In this document: in pieces, positions 25,701 to 37,233 of the stretch
Layout of the letters: each line of letters opens with the position of its first letter
Numbering within the stretch: position 1 is the stretch's first letter
From: Cryptomeria japonica
Lineage: Eukaryota; Streptophyta; Pinopsida; Cupressales; Cupressaceae
Assembly (NCBI RefSeq): GCF_030272615.1
Contig: NC_081410.1
Span: 566,575,152-566,639,151, forward strand
Direction of reading: 5' to 3'
Length of the DNA: 64,000 nt
Notes under the pieces: model-generated
What the model saw: only the letters and a program-made list of their open reading frames with translations
The model's database searches: none
Told to the model about the DNA's origin: nothing
Position numbers and translations under genes: made by a program

Positions 25701-26788
25701 AGAAGATACCCAGTTATGGCATAAAAGGTTTTGTCATGTAAATTTTGATAATATGATCAAAATAAGTAAGAAGCATCAAGTAAGAGGTCTACCGAGCTTG
25801 AAAAAAACCTGAGAATGCTATGTGCCAAGGATGCCAGATGGGTAAGATGATAAGATCAAGCTTTACAAGTAAGTCCTACACTTCTAAAGGAATTTTAGAT
25901 CTAGTACACATTGATCTTTGTAGTCCCATGAAAGTTCAAAGTTATTATGGTGATAAATATTTCATAATATTTGTGGATGATTACTCAAGGATGATGTCAG
26001 TTATGTTTTTAAAAGAAAAATCAGAAGCTTTTCAAATGTTTAAATGGTACAAGGCAAGAGTTGAAAATGAAACAGGAAGACAATTGAAATGTCTTAGATC
26101 TGATAGAGGAGGAGAGTTCACTTCTGATGAATTTAACCTATTCTGCAATGATAATGGTATAAAAAGGCAAGTGTCTATACCGAGAACACCTCAGCAAAAT
26201 GGGATAGCTGAGAGCAGAAACAGATCAATTGTAGATTGTGCTAGAACCCTGATGATAGAAAAGAGGGTACCTCAAACATTTTGGAGAGAAGCAATCAGTA
26301 CTGCAGTTTACACCCTGAACCGAGTACAACTGAAGAAAGGAACTATGAAGACACCATATGAAATCTGGTATGACAAGAAACCTAATGTAAGTTATTTTAA
26401 AATCTTTGGAAGTAGACGTTATGTTCACAAAGATGACAGAAATGGAAAGTTTGATCAGAAAAGCAAGGAAGGAACATTTCTTGGTTATTCTTCTAGAAGT
26501 AAAGCATTTAAATGTCTGATCAAATCATCTAACAAAATAGTAGAAAGTGCAAATGTGAAAATTGATGAATTTGCAGAAAGAAATGATGAAGGAAATTCCA
26601 AAGAACCAAAAAATTATGAAGAATTTGTTTATGTTCAACCGAGAAGTCCTACCGAGAAAGTTGCTAAAGAAAATAAAGATAATATCCAGTTATTGAGTGA
26701 TGAAGAAGATCATACAGAGCCTACCGAGCCTATATTAGCCAAATATGTCAGAAGAAATCATGCATCAAGTCAGATTATAGGAGATTAG
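25701..26788 (+). pseudogene. Copia integrase, mostly open
   Basis: The HHCC zinc region (LWHKRFCHVNF ... CQGCQMGK) is split by a stop near 25810. The catalytic core is then open from 25820. The DDE triad is visible: Asp at 25913 (HIDLC), Asp at 26102 (SDRGGEF) and Glu at 26210 (NGIAESRN). Core plus C-terminal region spans 322 codons, ending in a TAG at 26786-26788. All three acids are present, so this domain is less decayed than the protease and RT. Integrase inserts the cDNA into the chromosome. Confidence 0.92.
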
Positions 26789-26859
26789 GATGATCCAGTG
26801 ATGACAAGGAACAAACTGAGATAGAACACATCTCTGATATCTAAATTTGAACCGAGAAT

Positions 26860-27712
26860 AGTAAAAGAGGCATTTAACAATGGAGATTGGGTAAATGCTA
26901 TGACAGAAGAGATTGATCAAATCAAGAAGAATGAAACATGGACATTGGTCCCAAGACCGAAGGACAAAAATGTAATCGGTACAAAGTGGATTTTCAGAAA
27001 CAAGCTAAATGAAAAAGGTGAGGTCATTCAGAACAAAGCAAGACTAGTTTGCAAAGGTTATGCTCAAGAAGAAGGAATAGATTATGGTGAGACTTTTGCA
27101 CCTGTGGCTAGACTTGCGGGAGTAAGAACATTGTTGGCATATGTTGCTTTCAAAAATTTCAAGGTATATGAAATGGATGTTAAATCTGCATTTTTGAATG
27201 GTATACTAGAAGAAGAAGTTTATATTGAACATCCTGAAGGATTTTTTGAAGACAAGAGTAAAGATTAGGTATGTAAATTAAACAAAGATTTACATGGTCT
27301 GAAACAAGCACCTAGAGCATGGTATGAGCGAATGCAGTCTTACTTAATCAAGATTGATTTTATAAGAACAAGTGAAAACAATAATATGTACATGAAGAAT
27401 GATGAGTACAATGGAATACTGATCTCAACAATATTTGTTAATGATATTATTTTTTGTGGAAATGATTCTCTATGCAAGAACTTTGGAAATGAAATGTGCA
27501 AGGAATTTGAGATGTCATTAATCGATGAGATAATGTATTTTATAGGTTTACAAATACTGCAAATGAAAGATGAGATTTTCATTACTCAATCCAAGTACAT
27601 AAAGGAAATCTTGAAGAAATTTGGAATGGAGGATTCTCAACCTTTAAGTACTCCTATGACTACTAACTGTAACTATCAAAGAATGATGAATCTGCATCTG
27701 TTGATGAGATAA
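26860..27712 (+). pseudogene. Copia reverse transcriptase with altered YVDD motif
   Basis: Recognised by [59 protein letters not shown] and LHGLKQAPRAWY. A TAG at about 27266-27268 falls where related elements usually have Gln. The catalytic YVDD box reads FVND: the first Asp codon is AAT at 27440-27442, consistent with a G-to-A change, which would abolish catalysis. The frame runs to 27712 and then shifts. Confidence 0.93.
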
Positions 27713-27719
27713 TTTACTG

Positions 27720-28385
27720 ATCTATGATTGGAAAGTTGCAATATGTTGTTCACAGCAGGCCAAATATAGCACATGTAGTAGGAATAGTTGCAAGATTTTC
27801 TGTAGAGCCCAAAGAAATCCATATGACAACAATCAAGAATTTTCAGATACCTAAGAGGCACTGAAGATTATGGCTTAATATATGAAAAGAGGAATGATTT
27901 TGATTTAAAAGTTTATTCTGATGCTGATTGGGCAGGAAACGTTGATGACAAGAAAAGCAAAAGTGGTGGAGCTTTCTTCTTGGGAGATGGACTAGTAAGT
28001 TGGCTTAGCAAGAAACAAGGATGGATTTCACAATCAACAGCCGAAGCTGAATATGTCGCTGCAGCATTGAATTGTACAAATAGAGCATGGATCAAGCAAC
28101 TGTTGGAAGGTATATATGAGAAAGTTACCGAGCCAGTAACAATATTCTGTGATAATACTAGTGCCATTAACATTTCAAAGAATTCGGTAATGCACTCTAA
28201 GACAAAACATATCTCTATAAAGTATCATTATCTCAGAGAAGAAGTTCAAGAGAAGAAAGTTGTGGTGGAATATATCAGTTCAAAGTAGCAAATAGTAGAC
28301 ATCTTCACAAAGCCACTGCCAAGGGACACTTTTGAGTATCTCAGAAGCAAGTTAGGGGTCCTACCCCTATCTTCTACTCACTGAC
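27720..28385 (+). pseudogene. Copia RNase H and pol C-terminus
   Basis: MIGKLQYVVHSRPNIAH starts the connection region, after which the frame is damaged. From about 27893 the RNase H is clean: SDADWAG (catalytic Asp), STAEAEYVAA (Glu) and FCDNTSA (Asp), open to 28288. A TAG then precedes the usual IVDIFTKPLPRDTFEYLRSKLG ending. No envelope-like ORF follows in the roughly 380 bp before the 3' LTR. Confidence 0.9.
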
Positions 28386-28765
28386 AGAGTTCAGTAAAAG
28401 CATCAATTCGATGACTCTATAGAATATTATTTGTGGATTAATGCTGATTTACACACTTTAGGAGGTTTTCTAAAGGTGTGCAGGAATTAGTGAATAGAGA
28501 CAAGTTGCTCTGACTGAGACTGAGTTGATACATGTGTAACACAGCAAGGCAAATCACTTCACAGGGGAAGAAACCATGAACCTTTTTTAGCATTGTTGTC
28601 AAAGGGGGAGAAGACTAAATGGAGAAAATATCAAAAGACTAATGACAGGGGGAGAAGACTTTAGGAGACAACGCAAGGATAACAAGAAAAGTCTAACAAC
28701 AATCTGAATCCGAATCAGTTGGAACAAATCAAGTTGGTTTTGCCATCAATGCCAAAGGGGGATAT

Positions 28766-30264
28766 TTTTGGCATTAAAATAGAAAGGAGATTGTTGGCAT
28801 TTCAATAAGGATATTGAGAAGGTTGTTGGAGATTATTGATATAATTGAAGAAGGATGATTACTATCTTAATAATATTGTTTTGTCATTGATGTCAAGAAA
28901 TTGATTTTCTGATTCAGTATGATGTTGTCATATCTTGAGAAGTATGTGTTGATGAGTATTAGGAGGTCGGTAAGTGACACAGAAAGAATGTGATAATAAA
29001 GGGGAGAAATAAGTTATTCAATGGGTAACTATTACCGAGTTAGACAATGATGATATCATGTTGTTTTGATTGTTTTGATATCCTACACATGTTATTGATT
29101 ATAAGTTTAATACTATTTTAATGTCACCGAGCAAGGAACCTAGTCGGTAAACCCTAAGGTTATCGATATCGGTTAAAGAAGGAAGAATGTCTATCGAGCG
29201 AAGTTCAGTATTAACCGGGTAACAATCGAGTTATAATAGATCGCATTGGATGGATAAAAGCATTATTTAATGAAGGATGCTGATGAACTGGAGATGAATA
29301 AATGATTGGTATGTCGCACAAGAAGTTTTTGTTAAGGATCTACGACAATGAAAAATCAAGAGGAAAATCTACAGCATAGATTGAACCGCAATAACGTAGC
29401 ACAAGTTCCTAGGAAGGAATGCAAGTTCCAAGGCGAGGTAAAACATTTTCAGATCAAAGGATTCATTGAACCTAGCCCAGTTTAATGATCTGATGGCTAA
29501 TATTAATCATGGGAAATGTGATCTAGGAGATTAAGTGGTTAGAAATTATTTATAAATAAGGAATTGTTGATAAATAATGTATACGAGCAAATGTATGCAC
29601 AGTGATGCTACAGGATTGTTTACCGAGCTCAGAAGCTTGAAGATTTGATTGAGAACAGATTGAGAAGCCTAGCAAGCCCAACAAGGGACTAGATAAGTCT
29701 TATGACAAGATTGTTTTGAGCAAATAGAATCTGCTTTAGCATTTCAGATGTGAAGTTGCAGATATAATTTATTACTGTTATTTGTTTTCTAAGTGACAAG
29801 AAATATCTTAACCGAGTGGACCTAACAGTCTTATTTGTAAACCCTCTAGCAAGGTAACATTCTAAATGAGTGTTTGAAACCCTTTGACAAGGTCACTTCT
29901 AACAAAGTGCAGGACTCTAACAAGTCTGAGTGAAATCCCTTAACTGGGTCACATCTAGCAATGTGTTTGTAATCTTTAAAAGGATTTGCCTTTAACCGAG
30001 CATTCTCTAGAAGAGTATATTTCTTAGTGGGTCTGAAATCCCACAGTGGTTTTTCCCTATTTGGGTTTCCACATTAAATTTGGTGTTATATGTGTTGTGA
30101 TATTATCTGTTCATAAGTTTGAATGTGTTATAGTTTTGGTTACATATTATGAAGTATAAGCTACCGAGGTTGAATCAGTTGAATATATTGAACAAGTTAA
30201 GTTTGTATGATTCACCCCCCCCCCCCCCTCTCATCTTACTAACTATTGGCATCAAAACTTTATA
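28766..30264 (+). repeat. 3' LTR of the Copia element
   Basis: It is the second copy of the 5' LTR, preceded by the polypurine tract AAAGGGGGA (28754-28762) that primes plus-strand synthesis. Its terminal bases have decayed: the start reads TTTTGGCATT and the end CTTTATA, instead of TG...CA. About 1499 bp; the extra length includes a longer C-run near 30217. Confidence 0.93.
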
Positions 30265-30369
30265 GTGATGGGATACAATATGACCCCTAAGGACAACATA
30301 TGACCCCTTATGACACCATATTGGGTCGTTATGGATCCTATGGTGTCCTAAGGGGTCATATTGTGTCCT
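30265..30369. repeat. satellite array, right remnant
   Basis: It resumes with GTGATGGGATAC, then the same alternating motif, including the AAGGACAACATATGA marker at 30287. It is the continuation of the array at 20995-22659, split by the Copia insertion. Confidence 0.95.
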
Positions 30370-30382
30370 ATGACTTTCCCCT

Positions 30383-30506
30383 AAGGAATATTGAAAAACA
30401 CATTTTTTTAGTTGACTTTCCAGGCTTGTCGCTTCTAAGCCAAATCCCAAAGCAAACCCGAGCCAAAATTTCAAATATGAAATTTGTACAACAAAAAGCA
30501 GATATT
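30383..30506 (+). repeat. direct repeat B (~124 bp) after the satellite block
   Basis: Second copy of 20280-20403. It abuts the left edge of the middle duplicated block at 30503, so a rearrangement breakpoint lies here. Confidence 0.7.
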
Positions 30507-31259
30507 ATAAACTAGCAAAACAAAAGAAATTCAAAATATGCATTGAAGTTCTTGTAATATAAAATTTAAGGTTATCTTTCTAGTGTTGTTATTCCCAATG
30601 AATCGTGTTATTGAATATCACATAAATCTTGTTTTCTCTTTTGTAGTTCTATAACTTTTGTGCAGTGTAAATAATGTGTGGTTGTGACACAAATATCTTG
30701 GATGCTATAATTTGCATGCATTAACAGTCTATATATGGAGTAATTTTCATTTAGATTTATTAGAGAGTTGTTCTAAATGTTAAAATGAGCACTATTCCTT
30801 TAGCTTTAAAGCTGCATCCAGTTCTGGTTAATTTTGTTTCTCTTAAGTTATCTTAATTTCAATTAAGTTCTTTTAAGGAAATGATTGGGACATGCCCTTG
30901 AATGGGGTAAGGTGGTTTTTATATGCTAATTTAATGTTTCAAGGTTGGGAAATTATATATAATAAATTACTTTACCATGTTTCAATAGCTATGATTATGT
31001 GTTAATTTAATCTTTTGTAGACATGACTCCAAAGTTGTTAATATTGATTATTAATATTCACAACTAATAAAATGTATTGTATAGATTTAAAAAATAATAA
31101 ATCATGAGATTTGTATTGGCCTACCAATAAAATATGATCTAATCATAACTATTTATTTATGAAAATTGCAAAGAGAAGTGATGCCTCCTCCAGCATGTCC
31201 TCCAAATTTGAAGGAGAGGAATGAGTAGACAATCTGAAAAGTCCTATAATGAAACCATC

Positions 31260-32105
31260 CTAGAACCACAAATTTGAAAAACCAAATATTTTCAATTGTT
31301 TCGAGGTTTTGGAATCTATGTGAACTATCAACTTTGATGTAGCGGGAGATAGGAGAATCATGAGTAGATCCACAAACCAATTAAGAGGAACTGAATTACT
31401 CCTCACACCAGATGAAGGAGTCAAAGGAACATATGGATTGTTGTCATCATCAATGGAGTGATCAAAGGTAAACACCTTGGACTGATGATTAGCCCTACCA
31501 ACTACAAAATCCTTTAATGTGGGATGACCAATGAACACTGAATGTGGAGTGAACTCAATTGTGTAGCCTTATTGTGTAATCTAATATACTGATAGAAGAT
31601 TATGAGCGATGTTAGGAATTCAATGAACATTAACTATTGAACCTATACCTAAGCCATTATTACCAACAATAGCAACATGAACAAGATGATTGTTTGCAAT
31701 CAAGAGTCTATCTTGAAGTGGTTCTCCAAGAAAACATGGAATCATAGAATCAACTTGATAGGTGAAGTGAATTAAAGCTCTGAATCAATAATTCATCCAA
31801 CATACCTAGGTGCATGAGTGGTGATTCACCAAGGCATGATCCTTTCCATTATAATGGGGGGAAGTATCCTCATTTTTGGCAAAATAAGAATAAAAAGAAC
31901 TAGAAGAAGGAATAGAAACATGATTCTCCTTGATTAATTTATTTGACTTATGAATTTACGCCTTCGTGTAACAATTGTATTCAACATGCCCCTCTTTCTT
32001 ACAAAAGCCACATGTGGGTCTTTCCTTCTTATAGCAATTTTGTTCACTTTGGACGAGTTTCTTACAAAAGGTACACGTAGATAACAATATCTTTAGGAGA
32101 GCCAT
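31260..32105 (-). pseudogene. Copia gag-protease relic (block copy 2)
   Basis: Read on the minus strand, two zinc-knuckle-like segments occur: a partial CTFCKKLVQSEQNC and a complete CX2CX4HX4C, CGFCKKEGHVEYNC, at 31971-32012. Downstream the frame is interrupted by stops but reads GNNGLGIGSIVNVH and NIAHNLLSVY, the pattern of the protease-distal region of Copia polyproteins. A 92-codon open remnant follows (31260-31538). It belongs to a different lineage from the 22660 Copia. Integrase and RT are absent. The same relic lies in the third block. Confidence 0.65.
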
Positions 32106-32654
32106 GGGCTAGACGAAGTGGTTCGAGATTTGCCCCTTTTTTTATTTGAGCTTCTCAGTTCCATGCACTCTTTTGTACACACAAAAACTTACTCCACATG
32201 ACCAATATAAATGTCTTCTATTTGCACAATCCACTAACGAAAAATTGGTAGGTTAACGAAAATGAAAAGCAATTCTAAATTGTGTAGAATGCACTCCAAG
32301 TTCCCTAGAATGAATCTACACAAAAATAGAACGTAAACTACTTTGAAATGGATGTTTGAATGTACGGTAGCAACTCTTTTTGGAAAAACTTTGGTTGAAT
32401 TAGTTGCACTACAATTGAAGGAGACGTGAGTTCCAGATAAATGCCCCTTACGTTATCCATATTCTTTAACGACTAATGATAATTAATGTTTAGTCAAAAC
32501 TATACAAAATGACTATAAATGTTTGACTTGAGTAACTATCCGATCATGAAAAGAATCCTGGACAAAGCTCATAGTATGAATAGTCTTAAACAAAACGCTT
32601 TAAATGATATTAATAAGAAGAAGAATCTCCAGCAAATGTCTTGTGCAAAATTAC

Positions 32655-32850
32655 AATCGTTGTGAAAATTCAACGTTGAATGATATTGTCTTCCTCTTCA
32701 AAATTTTAGGCAGCATAGGAATTCGACATCCTCCCAGCTATTGAGTTTGACAACGGGAGAGTTGAGGTTGAAGATAAAACAGAAAAGAAAATCTAGATGA
32801 AGTGACAGTAACCAATCAAGAGTTTTAAGGGATTAAGAAAGCACGTGAGT
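32655..32850 (+). pseudogene. fossil PME promoter without a gene
   Basis: TTCAACGTTGAATG at about 32671, the CAGCTATTGAGTTTGACAA segment at about 32737, and the following purine-rich GAAAAGAAAATCTAGATG align with the upstream regions of both PME genes (at about 16834, 16880 and 16901; and 58214, 58150 and 58110 on the minus strand). No PME coding sequence follows; the LARD-type repeat starts at 32929 instead. It therefore looks like the promoter of a third PME copy whose body was lost. Confidence 0.55.
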
Positions 32851-32928
32851 TATCTTGTCGAAAGGTTTAACAAAGATTGATTAGCTAATTCTCGACCGAT
32901 CGGTAATTTCCCTTAGAACTCTTGTATT

Positions 32929-33828
32929 ACTTATTACTCAACTTTCGATGGGTTAGCTTGTTATCTCTTTGGGCGTGGCCCCCACTCGAAAACCACTCTT
33001 CCTTATGACACTACACAACCTCCAAAGAACCCCAAGACAAAACACAAAAGCCAACTAACATAAGGAGTTCAAAAAACAAAACTAAAGGACAATATGATTG
33101 AACAAACCTTCTACCATGGTTAAACCAATTGGAGGTGTGGAACGGAAAACTATTCTATCCAAAAAACAAGACCAAAACCACAATAAAGCATGTACGACCA
33201 CAACCAAAACTTAACCAAATCAACTTGCATAATAAATTGATATTCAACGACATGCCATCATGACACAAGAATGACTTTACCAAATTAACACCAAAAATTC
33301 ACTAATCAGACTAAACACTCAAACGAATCTATGTGCACTCTAAATCATCCATGTTAAGGAATCATAAGAATCACTCAAAATATACTTAAAATCTAATGTC
33401 AACTAATTGCAGCTATTTCAATAACTGACTCTTTCATGATGATAAAATCCACATTAAGGAATAATACATCAAAAGGGTCCAAGTAAACATACACCCCAAA
33501 TAACTTTCCTCAATACTTGATTTTAAACCACACACCTTAAAGGAATAACAACAACTCGTAGCCTAATTAAACAATCATTTATAAACAAATATATAATCAT
33601 TTCAATTTAAGCCAATTTGTCTATAACAAATACCATTTGAATTCGAATTTCAAATTAATGACAATAACATTTAAAATACTTTTGAAAACTAAGTTCAATA
33701 TTTAAATCAAAATAATCTTTTCCAAATTAAAATAATTTCGACTAACAAAAATTGATGGTTATTCCTATAGCCATTGTTTTCACAAAATCATTTACTATTA
33801 TATCAAATCAAATTTAACATTCTCTTCA
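32929..33828 (-). repeat. LARD left (3') LTR, truncated, copy 2
   Basis: It matches 6472-7371, 48609 to about 49462, and 62984-63882. Homology with the right-end copies stops at the CA at 33827-33828, the expected LTR boundary. It begins abruptly at ACTTATTACTCAAC, lacking the first ~1.3 kb of the right LTR. Confidence 0.55.
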
Positions 33829-35499
33829 TATAGCTAATTTAAAATAGATAGTATAAATATATATTTATATATTCAATACTACACTGATATTTCTTTTAAA
33901 AACCGAATTTCCTCTATCACCATTTCCAAATGAAAATTTAGAAATTATAAATATATATTTAAATTGAATTAAAAACAATATAAAATATTATGCATTGCAA
34001 AGGAAATAACATTTACTATGATTTTGTTTTCACTGATTTTTTTTTTTCTTTACACAAAAAAACTCATGGCAACAATGCATTCCCAGCACATGTATTCAAC
34101 TACTCAATTGGCCCTAACGCTAGGAGAATGGATCCAATTCAATCCACAAATGAAATTTTCATATATAATATCATTAATCCACATAATAATTTCACATTTA
34201 AAACATCAGATTCACATTTTTCAAAAAGTCTAAGGAGACCAATAACCAGGTTTTGGAGGCTATCCACCATTGATGGACCTCCAAAAACTCAAAAAATTAA
34301 AACTTGCCAAATAAAAAATTCCTTAAACCCCATTGGTTGATGGGTGAAGAACATCACACTTCTAAAATAAAATTCACTTTTTGGGCATACATAAAAATTT
34401 GGGCAACATTTCCTGAAAGCAATTCTCATTTTAAAAATTGAAACATGCAAATTCATATCTAAACTACAATCCAATTTTCAAGTTGGAGAAAGGTTCTAAA
34501 TCCACTTGCTATCCATTTGCAAAAAGAATTACACAATTTAATAAAGAATCAAGGGATAAAATCAAATAAAATTCACCTTCAAGTTGAAGAATTTCAAAAT
34601 GAAACATAGAGACAAAGACTCTGAAAGAACTCACGAAAAACTGGGTAGCAACAAGAGTTTTGTTGCTTAAATCCAACAAGCTCCTATCCACAAAATCTCT
34701 CCAAGCAAATCCTTCCCAATAAAAAATTCAAAAATCCATTGTAGGGTTGGAAATCACCAAAATTTGGTAAATAATACTAATTGTTCAAAAATGCATAACA
34801 CATTTTTTATTCCACCATATGGTAATAAATCAATACTCTAATTTTCCTGGCTTAATAGAATTTGATTTATCAAATTATAAAAACAATGTTCTTTTTTTTT
34901 TAAACAATTACTCAAGCCAAATATAATTGAACTTTCACTAATAATTCAACATTCACTCTAACTTAGACAATTCAAAAATATTTGATTAATTAATTAACCA
35001 CAAAAATGATTCTAATATAATTTATTCTTAATTTCCTTTAATCGACGCAACACATATTAAATTTCCATTAACTACTCAAGAAGAGAATAATTAAACACAC
35101 AAAATGCATAACACTCAACACTCAACTGAATCCAAAATAAAACATGACACACATACCAACGTTGGATAAGTGGCCTACTTGGCAAACCGACAAGGCAAAC
35201 AAAATATTGATGACGCTCATAATTGAGCATGGCTAGGGTTAACATTAGGACCTTATAACTACCTCGTCCACTTCCATTAGGTTAATTAAGTACGCTCAGA
35301 CCTATGGAACCAAGTGGAGACAATTCCTCATACCTACACGGTACTTCTACCTATAATTTCTCTCATCACCGAACCACGCATACATATATACACAAACACA
35401 ATAAACACACTGGTGAAGGAGAATCACGACGTTCCCTGTCTCACCAAAGTGAGTCAAGGAAAATCATCTCCTCGCACCTCATACACTTTCACACAATAT
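33829..35499 (-). repeat. LARD interior, left part, copy 2; no gene
   Basis: 34088-35499 matches 1-1370. The first ~260 bp (33829-34087) is strongly AT-rich. Short frames such as 33990-34340 have no domain and are broken in the other copy. Confidence 0.6.
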
Positions 35500-36259
35500 T
35501 GAAAAACTCAATAGATTCAACCACCAAAACCTAGCCTAACAACAAAAAAGATCCACCATAACATATGAAGATTACCTAAGACAATGCAAATCAAATGAAA
35601 TCACAAAGATTATACCATCACATGTCCAATAGGGTTTGAATCTCCACTCTTCCTATCTCCATTGATCTTGCTTGATATATTTGCTCTCAGATTTTATATG
35701 TGCACAAGAGCTCAACAAAGAACAGAAATGTGGTTGCAAGTAGGATCGCATGTAAAAGTGCAAAGGCGTAGTGTAGTCGAGTAATCAAGTAGTTAGTCAG
35801 TTAGGGTTGATAATGAAGGAAGCATCTCCTTATATAGAAGACATTATATGAAATGGAGGGATAAGATTGAGAGGTGTACAAGATAAATGGTCGGTTATGA
35901 TTAGAGGATAGGTAAAGAAAATAAGAAAATAATGAGAGGGGTAGGTAGTATAGAAATTAAGAGATGAATGACATGTGTCATGGGTAGAAAAGGCTAATGA
36001 ATTAATTAAATAAATAAAGATTTAATTAATTAATAGAGGAAGTGGGATCAATTAAATAAATAAGATATTTATTTAATTTAGGAAAAGGGTAATTTAAATA
36101 AATAAATGTATTTAATTAAATGAGAAATAAGGCTAGAAGAGGATAAATGAATTAATTAAATAAATAAAGATTTATTTAATTAATAGAAGAATTAGGCTAA
36201 AGTAATTAAATAAATAAAAATATTTATTTAATTAGACATGACAATTTTAGGTGTCTACG
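35500..36259 (-). repeat. 3' LTR of the gypsy element
   Basis: On the minus strand it starts CGTAGACACCTAAAATTG (a TGTAGACACC-type start with one base changed) and ends GTTTTTCA, about 760 bp. A TATATAAG box lies at 35829-35836 (minus). A polypurine tract, AAAGAGGGGCAAA, lies just upstream at 36261-36273 (minus). From about 35995 to 36235 it holds AT-rich sub-repeats of the ATTAATTAAATAAATAAAG type. Confidence 0.8.
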
Positions 36260-36489
36260 TTTTGCCCCTCTTTGAGACAATGCAGCTTGTTGCGTTGTTT
36301 CAAAGAAGATAATATGAACTGATACAAAGTTGCCCCAAGATGGGAATGATATGCCCCCTCGAGAGATTGGATGAAAATGTCTAGAAAGATCGCAGACAAT
36401 CTCTCGATAAGAAAGAAAGGCTAGAATGGACTGACCGGATAGGATAAAGTGACAGAGTCATGGGATAAAGAAGAATGACTCGAGAAATG

Positions 36490-36522
36490 AGGGCTAGGGC
36501 TAGGGCTAGGGCAGTCTATAAA
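36490..36522 (+). promoter_or_regulatory. G-quadruplex motif and TATA box of the antisense PMD gene
   Basis: Four GGG runs with three-base loops (GGGCTAGGGCTAGGGCTAGGG) lie at 36491-36511, and TATAAA at 36517-36522. Together they look like a core promoter firing on the plus strand, opposite to the element's own transcription. A first ATG lies at 36615 but opens only 34 codons before a stop, so the main product was either spliced or the leader has decayed. Confidence 0.55.
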
Positions 36523-36792
36523 ATAGACCATGAGGGGAATACATCCTCATTGTCATCCACACATCCAAGAGATCAAAGTGCAGAGAGAGAATAGAGCAGC
36601 AGCAGTCTGCAACGATGACATTGGTTCACAAATTTGATCGTGTTTGCCGATTTCAGAGGCCAGCCGATGTAGGAGAGCTGATAAGTACTGCAAAAACTCT
36701 TTGTACTTTATCGCATTAATTGTTGTCATAAATGCATGCTAGGTAGTGCAATAAATGTGCTTTAGAATAATGTTGAAAAATGTCAAAAACGT

Positions 36793-37018
36793 TTAGGCGC
36801 ATCTACGTTTGTGCCCGGCGCGTCTATGCTGGGAAAAGCCTCTGTGCCAGATGCGAGTGCGTTTGCATTGTGCAGGTGTGTTTGTGAAATGTGGGCACAT
36901 TTATGTAGGACAGGCACATCTATGCAAAGCATAGGCACATCTGTGTATTTCAGGCACGTCTATGCAAAGCAGCGCGTTTGTGCAGTCTAGAAGCATGTTT
37001 ATGTCATGAAGGCACATT
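36793..37018 (+). repeat. minisatellite, AGGCACATCTATG-type
   Basis: About eight to ten diverged units of roughly 25-30 bp, each built on (A)GGCACATCTATG or GCGCGTTTGTGC. It lies in the leader between the antisense promoter and the PMD coding region. Confidence 0.75.
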
Positions 37019-37047
37019 TATCTCTTCAAGGTCAAATCGGCAGTTCT

Positions 37048-37220
37048 ATGATGAACATACGATGTCGATTGGATAAGCTGCTGAGAGGATACACTCAAGC
37101 AGGTCCTCTAGGGAAAACTAGAATAGCAGATAGGGCTAGGATTGACAATTCTGTGATAGAACATACGTTGCCAATTAGGAAACTACTCAAGAGGATACAC
37201 TCAAGCAGAGGCCCTAAGAT
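37048..37220 (+). repeat. two-copy tandem duplication (~107 bp apart)
   Basis: GAACATACGATGTCGATT...AGAGGATACACTCAAGCAG at about 37050 recurs diverged at about 37158, ending in the same AGAGGATACACTCAAGCAG. It is non-coding leader sequence of the antisense gene. Confidence 0.7.
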
Positions 37221-37233
37221 AGGATAGATCGAG

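Larger units (their letters stand above)
22660..30264 (+). mobile_element. full-length inactive Copia (Ty1) LTR retrotransposon
   Basis: In order: 5' LTR (22660-24139), Met-tRNA primer site, gag, protease, integrase, reverse transcriptase, RNase H, polypurine tract (28754-28762) and 3' LTR (28766-30264). The integrase-before-RT order defines Copia. The element interrupts the satellite: GTCAT at 22655-22659 and GTGAT at 30265-30269 are the 5-bp target duplication with one mutated base. Removing the element and one copy rejoins the satellite phrase GGGGTCATGGGATAC. Gag-pol is broken by several stops and frameshifts, and the RT catalytic motif is altered, so the element cannot move by itself. 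A hand check of the first ~180 bp of the two LTRs gives about nine differences, so the insertion is not recent. Confidence 0.95.
30503..32928. repeat. left flank of duplicated block, middle copy
   Basis: It is collinear with 60566-62983 (offset about 30.06 kb). Shared landmarks run from ATATTATAAAC at the left edge through a Copia relic to the PME promoter fossil. The first 650 bp (30507-31150) show no gene, only AT-rich DNA. Confidence 0.85.

Noticed and set aside
36490-36512. GGGCTA repeats as an interstitial telomere
   Set aside because: Only four units, and the unit is not the plant TTTAGGG repeat; better read as a promoter-associated G-rich tract.
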